Assembly: GCA_040901445.1 (NCBI GenBank) | Contig: JBBDYQ010000001.1 | Coordinates: 145,716-209,715, forward strand | Origin: Thermoleophilaceae bacterium | GTDB lineage: Bacteria > Actinomycetota > Thermoleophilia > Solirubrobacterales > Thermoleophilaceae | Length of the DNA stretch: 64,000 bases | Direction: 5' to 3' | Part shown: positions 53,773 to 60,726 of the stretch, one piece after another | How the letters are laid out: each line of letters opens with the position of its first letter | Numbering within the stretch: position 1 is the stretch's first letter | Position numbers and translations under genes: made by a program | The notes under the pieces: model-generated | Seen by the model: the letters and a program-made list of their open reading frames with translations, nothing else | The model's database searches: none | What the model was told of the DNA's origin: nothing

Positions 53773-54570
53773 ATGAGGGCCGCAGGGCTCAGAGTGGCTT
53801 CACGTCCCGCCGCCGGCGACGGCCCGGCGCTTTCGCTCGGCGTGCCGGCCGGCCTGCTGCTGCTCGCGGTCGCCGGCTGGTGGTGGTCGGCACGCATGGC
53901 CGGCGACATGACCGGGGGCGGCATGGCCGAGATGGACAGCATGGGCGGCATGGGCGACACGATGTCCCTCGGGGCCTTCGTCCTGGCGTGGGCGGCCATG
54001 ATGGCGGCGATGATGCTGCCGGCCGTCCTGCCGGTCGTGCGCCTCTACGGGCGGGCCGCGGCGAAGGGACGGGCGGCGCCGCTGCCGTTCTTCGTGGGCG
54101 GCTACCTCGCAGTGTGGATCGCCGTGGCCCTGCCGGGCTATTTCGCGTGGCGCGCGCTCGAGATGCCGCTCGCCGAGGGCCACGCCTGGGCGGGCCGGGT
54201 GGCGGGAGCGACGCTGCTGGCCGCGGCCCTGTGGCAGGTCACACCGCTGAAGTCCGTCTGCCTGCGCCACTGCCGCTCACCGCTCGGCTTCTTCCTCCGC
54301 TTCGGCGGACGAATCCGCCGGCCGGCCGGGGCGCTGCGCATGGGCGCCGCCCACGGCGCCTTCTGCTTCGGCTGCTGCTGGGCGCTGTTCGCCGTCCTCG
54401 TGGCGCTCGGGACCATGAACCTGCTGTGGATGGTCCTCTTCACGGCCCTCATCGTCCTCGAGAAGCTCGCGCCGCGCGGCGAGCAGATCGCCGTCGCCGG
54501 CGCGATCGTCCTCGCGCTGCTGGGCACGGTGCTGCTCAGCGATCCGTCGACGCTTGTCCACCTCACATAA
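53773..54570 (+). CDS. DUF2182 integral membrane protein with Met-rich loop
   Basis: 265 residues with six to seven helices. The first loop is Met-rich (MAGDMTGGGMAEMDSMGGMGDTM, ~44-66), a composition seen in copper-handling proteins; AWAAMMAAMMLPAVLPVVRLY and KSVCLRHCRSP (Cys pair ~162/166) followed by GAAHGAFCFGCCWALFAVL (~192-210) are the DUF2182 core. GGAGGT lies 5 bases before the ATG. It is paired with a DUF1326 gene 10 bp downstream, a recurrent pair in bacteria that suggests metal handling, although the role is not established. Confidence 0.85.
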   Translation: MRAAGLRVASRPAAGDGPALSLGVPAGLLLLAVAGWWWSARMAGDMTGGGMAEMDSMGGMGDTMSLGAFVLAWAAMMAAMMLPAVLPVVRLYGRAAAKGRAAPLPFFVGGYLAVWIAVALPGYFAWRALEMPLAEGHAWAGRVAGATLLAAALWQVTPLKSVCLRHCRSPLGFFLRFGGRIRRPAGALRMGAAHGAFCFGCCWALFAVLVALGTMNLLWMVLFTALIVLEKLAPRGEQIAVAGAIVLALLGTVLLSDPSTLVHLT

Positions 54571-54580
54571 GGAGGAGTCA

Positions 54581-55210
54581 ATGTCTGCCACAGAGATCAC
54601 CACCGCCTGGCGGCTCAAGGGCACGGGGTATGAGTTCTGCAACTGCCAACCGGGCTGCACGTGCAACTTCTCGGGCTTTCCCACCTCACCGGACGGCAGC
54701 TGCAAGGCCGCGGTGGCCAACGACATCCAGGAGGGCCACTGCGGCGACGTCGACCTGGCAGGCGTGAAGGCCCTGGCCATCATCGACTGGCCGAAGGCCA
54801 TCCACGACGGCGGCGGGAAGGTCGTCTTCGTCGTGCCCCCCGAGGTGAGCGACGAGCAGCTGGACTCCCTCGCCCAGATCTACACCGGGGCGCTGGGCGG
54901 CCTGCCTTGGTCGATCCTGGGCACGACGTACGAGGTGGCCGGCGTGGTGCGGTCCGACGTCGAGATCGAGGACGACGGCATGCACAGCAGCTTTCGGGTG
55001 CCGGGCGTCGGGGAGGGCAAGGGCACCACCCTCAAGAACCCCGTGACCGGCGAGGACCACCTCGTGACGATCGACCTCGACCAGGGGTTCATCTGGAAGC
55101 GGGGTGACTGCGGCCAGGGATCGTTCGAGGTCGAGGCCGAGGGCATCCACCTCGCCTTCGAGGACAGCAACTGGATCCGCTACGACTTCGACTGGACCAA
55201 CCAGGAGTGA
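54581..55210 (+). CDS. DUF1326 domain protein
   Basis: 209 residues. The conserved N-terminal cysteine cluster CNCQPGCTCNF (~20-30) and a further Cys in SCKAAVANDIQEGHCGDVDL (~40-56) define DUF1326 and look like a metal-binding site. The rest is beta-rich (VVFVVPPEVSDEQLDSLAQIYTGALGGLPW). A strong AAGGAGGAG precedes the ATG. Partner of the DUF2182 membrane protein. Last gene before the tRNA-Ile fragment. Confidence 0.88.
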   Translation: MSATEITTAWRLKGTGYEFCNCQPGCTCNFSGFPTSPDGSCKAAVANDIQEGHCGDVDLAGVKALAIIDWPKAIHDGGGKVVFVVPPEVSDEQLDSLAQIYTGALGGLPWSILGTTYEVAGVVRSDVEIEDDGMHSSFRVPGVGEGKGTTLKNPVTGEDHLVTIDLDQGFIWKRGDCGQGSFEVEAEGIHLAFEDSNWIRYDFDWTNQE

Positions 55211-55223
55211 GGGCAGGCTGACA

Positions 55224-55249
55224 CCGGTCCGACCTGCCAGGCGGACCGG
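55224..55249. terminator. Hairpin terminator after the DUF1326 gene
   Basis: CCGGTCCG-N10-CGGACCGG, a perfect 8-bp GC-rich stem starting 14 bp after the TGA. No clear T-run follows, which is usual for high-GC actinobacteria. Confidence 0.6.
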
Positions 55250-55282
55250 CCAGGCCGGCGAAGAATCCCTGCATACCAGTGA

Positions 55283-55330
55283 TGGGCGATCCAGGACTCG
55301 AACCTGGGACCTCTTCCTTATCAGAGAAGC
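55283..55330 (-). other. 3' half of tRNA-Ile(GAU): attachment-site scar of an integrated element
   Basis: On the minus strand the sequence from position 26 to the discriminator A73 of a tRNA is intact: anticodon arm CTTCT-CTGATAA-GGAAG (anticodon GAT), variable loop, T arm CCAGG-TTCGAGT-CCTGG and acceptor strand ATCGCCC. No D arm or 5' acceptor strand follows at 55331, so it is not a working gene. Integrases that target tRNA 3' ends leave exactly such a displaced half at one end of the island, with the intact tRNA at the other end, here expected to the right of the window. Confidence 0.8.
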
Positions 55331-55497
55331 CTGGGGGGAGAACGGTGGGACGTGGGCGGTCACGTCAGACACAAAATACCTGCACGTGACCGGAAATCAG
55401 CAAGTCGCCCGTGCCGCCGGTTGACGCGAGAGGCGAAGTCGATGTACCTGTCTGGTACCTCTTGAGAGCGTGCTTCGGTCACTTCCTGCCGAACGTT

Positions 55498-56238
55498 CTA
55501 GGGCGTGGAAGCCTCCAAGGATTTCCCGTATTCCCTGAGGTCGATTGCGGGCACGGTCCCGAGCTCCTGCAGCCGCCCGAACAGGCGCAGCAGAAAGAAC
55601 ATCAGCGACGCCTCGGCGACGGACGCGTTTACTTCGGGCTCGCCGGCGTCCCACGCGACCTCGAAGCCTCCGTGGCGGAGGGCGCAGCCGAGGTCGAGCC
55701 GGGCGAAGTCCGCCGCGCCGTCCTTTAGGGCGGTCGTGAACGGCTCCCCGAACGGCGGATTCCAGCCGCTCTCGGTCGCGAGCACGCCGGCCAGGATCTC
55801 GAATAGCGGTCGCGGCGCCGCGGCGCCGCCCATGTTGACGATGTTCGTGCTGGTCCTGCGCAGCCTGCGGACCGACTCAGCCTTCTCCGCCGCGTAGATC
55901 ACCGTGTCGCGGCTCAGCTCCTGTTTCACCTCCAACACTGCGTAGACGCTCTCGGCCGGAATGAACATCTGGTCGCCCTCTTCGAACAGGAGCGGGCAGT
56001 AGTGGCGGTCGTGGATCACGACGTCGATGAAGTCGCTCCGCTTGCCATCGGCATCGAGAACGAAGGCCGCGCTCGCCTTGTACCGGTGCGGCAGGAACTT
56101 CTCGACGACCTCGACCCACTGGAACTCACTCGCGTCGCCCTTCGCCTCGTTGTTTTCGAAGATGTCTCGCGACGCGTCGAGCCCCGCGAGGATCGTCTTC
56201 TGGTGGTTCCTCAGGATCGTGGTCAGGTCGACCGACAT
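55498..56238 (-). CDS. nucC: CBASS effector nuclease NucC
   Basis: 246 residues. Restriction-endonuclease-like (PD-(D/E)xK) DNase that assembles into hexamers when it binds cyclic tri-AMP and destroys the chromosome of the infected cell. Active site D72 (SDFIDVVIHDRHY) and E103/K105 (VYAVLEVKQ), offset by one from D73/E104/K106 of E. coli NucC as I recall it. Also shared with NucC: KGDASE (~33-38), FLPHRYKA (~48-55), VRRL-RTS (~121) and GTVPAIDLREYGK near the end. Last gene of the operon; its start overlaps the Cap6 stop by one base. All catalytic residues are present. Confidence 0.93.
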   Translation of the reverse strand: MSVDLTTILRNHQKTILAGLDASRDIFENNEAKGDASEFQWVEVVEKFLPHRYKASAAFVLDADGKRSDFIDVVIHDRHYCPLLFEEGDQMFIPAESVYAVLEVKQELSRDTVIYAAEKAESVRRLRRTSTNIVNMGGAAAPRPLFEILAGVLATESGWNPPFGEPFTTALKDGAADFARLDLGCALRHGGFEVAWDAGEPEVNASVAEASLMFFLLRLFGRLQELGTVPAIDLREYGKSLEASTP

Positions 56239-57170
56239 CAGCCACTCCCGTTCTCGCTGAAGGGCGGCGTGGCCTTCAGCTCCTTGGTCAGCTCGACGAC
56301 GCGGGAGAACGCGAGGGGGCCGTCGGGGAAGGCGTCGAGCAGGATGGCCGAGGCCCAGCGGCCCGTGATGTCCGAGTAGGTCACCCCGTAGTCGCGGTCG
56401 CCGTTCTGGCCGGCATGCGCCGCGAGCTCCTCGATCTCGCTCTTGGCGATCCCTGTGCCCTCGAGCAGCTTCGTCAGCACTGCTACGCGCTGCGCTTGGT
56501 CCGGTCGCTTGAACTCGAACTCGTCGAAGGCTCGCCGCCGGATTGCCGGGTCGAGCGCCGAGAGCCGGTTGGTGCAGAGCACTGTGACCACGGCGCGGCG
56601 CCCGGACGCGATCGAGTCGATGCCACGGATGAGGGCGTTGACGCCTGCCCTGTCCTCGTGGTGCATCTGGTTCTCGGCGCGCGACTGCGCCAGGGCATCG
56701 GCCTCGTCGATCAGGAGCACAACGGCCGAGGTGGGCGCCGCATCGCCGCTCGGCGCCTCGGTCTCGACGGCTGCGAATGCCTTCGTGATCAAGGAGGTCA
56801 TCTCTCCGACAGTGCCTGAGCCGCGCGCGTTCAGCGACAGCCGCATGAGCGTTATCGAGATCTTCAGTTCACGCGCGACGCGGTCACCGAACGTCTCGGC
56901 GAGCGTCGTCTTCCCGGTGCCGACGTCACCACCGAAGATGAACAGTGGCGGGCGTTCGCGCAGGATCTCGACGAGCGGGAGCTCGCCGCCGTGGTGCTCG
57001 AGCGCCCACTTGTCGAGTAGCGCGGGCTGCACGAGGATCTCGGCCTCCTTGTGAAGGCGGGTCTGCACGTCTTCGAGCCCGACGAGCCCGCCGTAACGGC
57101 GCAGCGCGGCTGGGTCCGGGAGCGGAACGATCCCGTCGAACAGGTCACTGAGGTTGACGTCGTCGCTCAC
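56238..57170 (-). CDS. cap6: TRIP13/Pch2-like AAA+ ATPase Cap6
   Basis: 310 residues. Remodels the HORMA protein to switch off the CD-NTase. Walker A GGDVGTGKT (80-88), Walker B VLLIDEAD (151-158), sensor 1 region TVLCTNRLSALDPAIRRRAFDEFEF (~182-206) with arginine fingers, and a C-terminal lid (~215-300). The N-terminal ~60 residues stand for the adaptor region. GTG start overlapping the HORMA gene stop (GTGA). The position between HORMA and NucC genes is the canonical type III order. Confidence 0.92.
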   Translation of the reverse strand: MSDDVNLSDLFDGIVPLPDPAALRRYGGLVGLEDVQTRLHKEAEILVQPALLDKWALEHHGGELPLVEILRERPPLFIFGGDVGTGKTTLAETFGDRVARELKISITLMRLSLNARGSGTVGEMTSLITKAFAAVETEAPSGDAAPTSAVVLLIDEADALAQSRAENQMHHEDRAGVNALIRGIDSIASGRRAVVTVLCTNRLSALDPAIRRRAFDEFEFKRPDQAQRVAVLTKLLEGTGIAKSEIEELAAHAGQNGDRDYGVTYSDITGRWASAILLDAFPDGPLAFSRVVELTKELKATPPFSENGSG

Positions 57171-57661
57171 AGGGGCTTGAAGGTCTTGCGCTCGGTACCG
57201 CCGCCGCCGCTCGAGTAGGTCCGGTCGTGGGTCCAGAAGCCCACTCCGTCGGTGGGCTCCGGCGCGCCTACGCGCTGGAAGGGGAAGTTGCGCCGCTCCT
57301 GCTCGCCGAGGCTGAACCACTTGCTGCTGTAGACCACGTAGTTGATGCGATCGCAGCCGCTGATGTCCACGCCGCGTGGGATGCCGCCGGCGTTGTCGTC
57401 CCTCGTCAGCGTGCCGTCGGTACGGGCGTAGTACTTGAGGCTCACGACCCGCTGGCCGTTTCGGGCGAAGCCGATCTCGAGCGACTTCATGTAGTCGCTG
57501 GCCAGCAGCTCGGTGACCTCCTCGATGAGGTCGTCGATCACTCTGTCCGTCGGCCAACCGTACGTGTGCTGCATCCGATAGAGGTCGGCCGCCATCTTCG
57601 TAGCGACCCTCCGGGCGTGGCTGCGATTGAAGGTGACGGTCTTCGACAGCGTCGTGCTCAT
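57167..57661 (-). CDS. cap7: HORMA-domain protein Cap7
   Basis: 164 residues, one bacterial HORMA domain. SHARRVATKMAADLYRMQHTYGWP (~14-37), LIEEVTELLASDYMKSLEIGFARNGQRVVSLKYYAR (~45-80) match bHORMA1 proteins; the C-terminal safety-belt region (KWFSLGEQERRNF to the end) ends KTFKPL. It binds and activates the CD-NTase when it captures a closure peptide from phage protein. A single HORMA gene (no Cap8) is present. Overlaps the cyclase stop by four bases. Confidence 0.9.
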   Translation of the reverse strand: MSTTLSKTVTFNRSHARRVATKMAADLYRMQHTYGWPTDRVIDDLIEEVTELLASDYMKSLEIGFARNGQRVVSLKYYARTDGTLTRDDNAGGIPRGVDISGCDRINYVVYSSKWFSLGEQERRNFPFQRVGAPEPTDGVGFWTHDRTYSSGGGGTERKTFKPL

Positions 57662-58638
57662 GCGCTGCCCTTGAACGAGCTGCCGAGGATCTGCTGCCAG
57701 CGCTCGACGGCGCGCCCCTTGGTGTCGGCATAGCGCGCCTCGGCGAGGGCGTCGGCCGCGGCTTCCGCGGCGTCGACGATCGCCTGGCGCCGGCGGGCGT
57801 CGTACCGCGCGGCAACATTGTTGTCGGGGTTGACGGGGTCGAAGATCTCGATCGCCGCGCCGGTCGCCTTGGGCAGCTTGCCGGCCTTGTAGAAGTCGGT
57901 GAAGGCGACACGCTCCTCGAGGCCCGTGTCGAGGATGAACTCGAAGAACGCCTCAAGCGCGTCCGGGTAATCCGTGAACTCCTGGCCCTTGTCCGAGAGG
58001 TGGGCGGCGAGCAGCTCGACCATGAAGCTCTTCAACCGGAAGTTCGGGTCGCGGTCCTTCAGCTGCTTCACCCAGGACTTGAGCAGGCGGACGACCTGCG
58101 CGAAGTCGTCCGGGTGCTTGTCCTTGCGCTTGCGGATGAACTCGATGTGACGCGAGACGCTCGTGAGCATCCGGTCGCCGGTGTTCTTGTTCACGAGGTA
58201 GCCGAGGTTGTCGGCCTCGCCCTCGTAGAGAACCGGGACCGCGTCCACGCTCAGGCCGCTGGCGACGTAGGTCAGGGTCACGCAGTGGTCCTGAAGTTCG
58301 AACTGGTCGTCCTTTAGCTGCGTGAAGGCCTCTTTGAGGCGGTCGCGCAACCACGGGATCAGCTGGCTGTCGGAGGAGGTCGGCGCCTCGGCGGCCTTGA
58401 CGTAGACGGCCACGTCCATGTCGCTCGTCGTGCGCAGCGCGGTGCCCTTCCGCACGCTGCCCGACTGCAACATCTTGACCAGGCCGTACGCAGGGTCGGC
58501 GGCGATCTTCTTTTCGAGCTGGGCGCAGAGGTTGCCGACCTGTTTGCGGTAATTCTGGGCGTCCTTGCTCGACAGGTTGACGCGCTCCTTGGCGAAGCTC
58601 GCGATCTGCTCGTGGGTGACCTGAGAAACGATCGGCAT
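57658..58638 (-). CDS. cdnC: CD-NTase (CdnC-like cyclic oligonucleotide synthase)
   Basis: 326 residues. Nucleotidyltransferase signature G60-S61 and D73-x-D75 (LQSGSVRKGTALRTTSDMDV) with third carboxylate D132 (GLSVDAVPVLYEG). The helical OAS-like C-terminal half includes RLLKSWVKQLKD (~184) and FMVELLAAHL (~206). Its HORMA/TRIP13 neighbours assign it to the clade that makes cyclic AMP trimers, and NucC, a cAAA receptor, fits. The ATG overlaps the small leader gene's stop (TGATG). Confidence 0.92.
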   Translation of the reverse strand: MPIVSQVTHEQIASFAKERVNLSSKDAQNYRKQVGNLCAQLEKKIAADPAYGLVKMLQSGSVRKGTALRTTSDMDVAVYVKAAEAPTSSDSQLIPWLRDRLKEAFTQLKDDQFELQDHCVTLTYVASGLSVDAVPVLYEGEADNLGYLVNKNTGDRMLTSVSRHIEFIRKRKDKHPDDFAQVVRLLKSWVKQLKDRDPNFRLKSFMVELLAAHLSDKGQEFTDYPDALEAFFEFILDTGLEERVAFTDFYKAGKLPKATGAAIEIFDPVNPDNNVAARYDARRRQAIVDAAEAAADALAEARYADTKGRAVERWQQILGSSFKGSA

Positions 58639-58835
58639 CAGCCGTACGGGCTCTGGTTCGTGGGCTTGACCGAGATCCCAAGTCGGGAGGCTCGGGTGTA
58701 CACGGAGGCCGCGGTGCGGCCGAGCTGGAGGCCGATGACCCGTGTCGGCGTGTTCTGGCGGGCGAGCTCCCGCAGCTTGGCATCATGACTCGGAGTCCAG
58801 GGCTGCCCTGTGTTCCTTATGTACTTCGGCGGCAT
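58638..58835 (-). CDS. Small Myb/SANT-like HTH protein leading the CBASS operon
   Basis: 65 residues. A basic three-helix pattern, WTPSHDAKLRELARQN, TRVIGLQLGRT, ASVYTRASRLGI, with the conserved Trp-x5-L-x2-L spacing of Myb/SANT or homeodomain-like DNA-binding folds. The ATG at 58835 has GGGAGG six bases upstream, so it is certainly translated better than the longer frame from 58856. Its stop overlaps the cyclase start, so it is coupled to CBASS. No such component is a standard part of type III CBASS to my knowledge; it could be a repressor, DNA sensor or HORMA-binding peptide source. Confidence 0.75.
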   Translation of the reverse strand: MPPKYIRNTGQPWTPSHDAKLRELARQNTPTRVIGLQLGRTAASVYTRASRLGISVKPTNQSPYG

Positions 58836-58983
58836 GTCAACCTCCCGGCTCTGCATGGCGACGTCTCAAATCCCGATCCAGCCGACCCGACGCTTACCTT
58901 CATGTCTGGCCTTTAGGGCGCCTTTCATAACGTCGCCTACTGATATGAGGACACGTGATGTATGGTAGCACTGGAGGCATCTA
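58836..58983. promoter_or_regulatory. Divergent CBASS control region
   Basis: 148 bp between the leader gene of the CBASS operon and the XRE-M78 gene. It is AT-richer than its surroundings. It contains TCATA-N14-TATGA (58927-58931 / 58946-58950), CACGTG (58955-58960) and a TATGGT box (~58963-58968) upstream of the XRE-M78 gene. Both promoters and the regulator's operator should be here; the exact operator is not determined. Confidence 0.5.
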
Positions 58984-59856
58984 ATGCGTGAGACCGCCGC
59001 CTGGGTTGGGCGCAGGATCCGCGAAGCGCGAGAGGCCGCCGGGCTCAGCCAGGTTGAGCTAGCCGCGGCGCTCGGGAAAACCCAAACCGCCGTCTCGCAG
59101 TGGGAGGGCGGCAAACGGGCCCCTGCGCTCGACGACCTCGTTCAGATCTCCGAGACCACGGGCAACGACGTGCGGGAGCTCATGCCGCCGAGCTCGCCAC
59201 GGGAGCCCGTTCACATGTTGATGCGTGCTGCGGTCGCCGACCTCAGCCCAGAACTGGCCCAACAGCTCCAGGAGTTCGTCCTCGACGCGGAAGCGCAGGG
59301 TCCGATGGAGGCCGTGATAACGGTAAGCGCCGACCGGCCGCTCCGCGCGGCGCAGGAGGTGCTGTCGCGCGGGCAGCTCGTCGACCCAGAGGCCGTTAGG
59401 CCGCCTGTCGATGTCGAGGCGCTCGCGCTCATGTGTGGCGTCACCGTCCTCCATCGGAGATTCCACCACGAACTCGCCGGCCTGCTCGTAGAGATCGACC
59501 ACCACCCGGTGATCGGCGTCAACAAGGCCCAGAACCCCGTGGGCCGGCGACGCTTCAGCCTCGCGCATGAGTTAGGACACCACGTTCTGCGCCACCACGA
59601 CCGTTTCCATCTCGACCTCGGGACAGTCGCAGACGGGAACCCACCGACCTACGACTGGCGCCTCGAGCGCGAGGCCAACGATTTCGCGGCGAACGTCCTG
59701 ATGCCCGCCGACGAGGTCCGCCGGTGCTTCGAGGCGTCTGCAGACGTTCCTGACCTAGCCGAGCGGTTCGGCGTAAGTCGGCTGGCGATGGGCTATCGAC
59801 TGAGAGGTCTCGGACTACGAGATCTCACAGGCGCGCCCGACGGAGGGTCGGACTAG
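58984..59856 (+). CDS. XRE-HTH fused to M78 (ImmA/IrrE) metallopeptidase, likely CBASS regulator (CapH/CapP-like)
   Basis: 290 residues. XRE helix-turn-helix at ~8-66 (RIREAREAAGLSQVELAAALGKTQTAVSQWEGGKR), a linker, then an M78 peptidase domain: zinc-binding HELGH (195-199) after FSLA, and the third ligand in LEREANDFAANVLMP (E228/E230). C-terminal winged-type region DLAERFGVSRLAMGYRLRGLGL. GGAGG lies 8 bases before the ATG. Known CapP peptidases cleave the separate repressor CapH on DNA damage and free the CBASS promoter; here both domains are in one chain, divergent from the operon, so cleavage would be in cis or between subunits. The regulatory role is inference; the domain calls are firm. 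Confidence 0.88.
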   Translation: MRETAAWVGRRIREAREAAGLSQVELAAALGKTQTAVSQWEGGKRAPALDDLVQISETTGNDVRELMPPSSPREPVHMLMRAAVADLSPELAQQLQEFVLDAEAQGPMEAVITVSADRPLRAAQEVLSRGQLVDPEAVRPPVDVEALALMCGVTVLHRRFHHELAGLLVEIDHHPVIGVNKAQNPVGRRRFSLAHELGHHVLRHHDRFHLDLGTVADGNPPTYDWRLEREANDFAANVLMPADEVRRCFEASADVPDLAERFGVSRLAMGYRLRGLGLRDLTGAPDGGSD

Positions 59857-59922
59857 CGGCCCGAAAGGCCCACCGACACCTAACTCTTCGCTGCGGGTGA
59901 TCGAGACGGGACCCTGACATCC

Positions 59923-60054
59923 ATGGAGTCCTACGGGCACCATAAGATCGTCGCGCTCGACGAGCTCCAGACCGAGCACATCAGTCCGCAGACGTTGACT
60001 GATGACTGGCGCGCCACGCGCGGCGAGGGCGCTGAGCGTGTAGATCTCCGGTAG
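59923..60054 (+). CDS. Possible 43-residue protein
   Basis: An ATG-started frame in the 207-bp gap between the XRE-M78 gene and the next regulator: MESYGHHKIVALDELQTEHI, then TLTDDWRATRGEGAERVDLR. Charged, no membrane segment, no Shine-Dalgarno. Could be a remnant of a larger gene. I do not recognise it. Confidence 0.25.
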   Translation: MESYGHHKIVALDELQTEHISPQTLTDDWRATRGEGAERVDLR

Positions 60055-60063
60055 CGGCGCTAC

Positions 60064-60441
60064 TCAGCCGCCTAGCGTACGTCGCAGGCGCTTGGCCTCC
60101 CGCAGCGCCTCGACGATGTCGGGGGCGGCGTCGCCGACCCTTGTAACCGCGGGGCCGACATCGCTCAGGCGCGCAAGCACGTCCAGCAGCGCCAGCAGAT
60201 CGGGTGTTGCCGGGCCTTGGGGCGACGTAGCAGCGCCGTCATGCTCTAGGTCCTCCACGCGGATGCCCAGCGCCTCAGCCAGCTTGGGCAACTGGTAAGC
60301 CCGTGGCTGGCTCTTTCCTTGCCTCCATGCGCTCAGGGTGTCTTTGTTGACCCCGATCTCGCGCGCGAGTTGTCGACCGGAGCTCCGGGGTTCCCGCATG
60401 AGTCGCTTCTCAATGGCTCGCGAAACGGGGCTCGCCGGCAT
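60064..60441 (-). CDS. XRE-family transcriptional regulator
   Basis: 125 residues. HTH at ~14-58 (SSGRQLAREIGVNKDTLSAWRQGKSQPRAYQLPKLAEALGI). A Pro/Ala linker and a C-terminal helix (DVGPAVTRVGDAAPDIVEALREAKRLRR) follow. Divergent from the DNA methyltransferase gene with ~285 bp between the starts, which holds direct repeats. Likely controls itself and the methyltransferase, like the C proteins of restriction-modification loci (inference). Confidence 0.82.
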   Translation of the reverse strand: MPASPVSRAIEKRLMREPRSSGRQLAREIGVNKDTLSAWRQGKSQPRAYQLPKLAEALGIRVEDLEHDGAATSPQGPATPDLLALLDVLARLSDVGPAVTRVGDAAPDIVEALREAKRLRRTLGG

Positions 60442-60480
60442 TTTCGTTGGTGATCAAGAGACTGCGCCCAAGCGTGGCAC

Positions 60481-60536
60481 TGTCCCCATTTGTCCCAAGT
60501 CTATTCGGTCCGGGCTATTCGGTACAACCGGGGACA
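60481..60536. promoter_or_regulatory. Direct repeats and flanking inverted repeat upstream of the methyltransferase
   Basis: CTATTCGGT occurs twice (60501-60509, 60515-60523) with 14-bp spacing, enclosed by TGTCCCC (60481-60487) and GGGGACA (60530-60536). The arrangement, about 40-95 bp from the XRE gene start and on the side facing the methyltransferase, suggests an operator. The rest of the 285-bp gap shows nothing else I can assign. Confidence 0.45.
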
Positions 60537-60726
60537 TGCCTGCGGAAAGCTGGGACATCCACGGACGCAAGGGCTCGGGGCCCCCGCACTCTCAGCGCAC
60601 CTCCCAAGAGCGTCTGCACGACCTCTCACCTTTGCGACCGAGCTAGTGGCTAGCGCACCGGCGACGGCAACCGGGGGGCGAGCTTCTCCTCTCCCAGGCC
60701 TCCAAAGCTACGTGTCCGTACGCTGG

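Noticed and set aside
55104..55424. Plus-strand frame across the tRNA fragment
   Set aside because: Runs through the hairpin and the tRNA-Ile half; Arg/Thr/Ser-rich shadow of the DUF1326 gene end.
58866..59114. 82-residue minus-strand ORF over the CBASS control region
   Set aside because: It overlaps the HTH of the XRE-M78 gene antisense, has no ribosome site and no motif.
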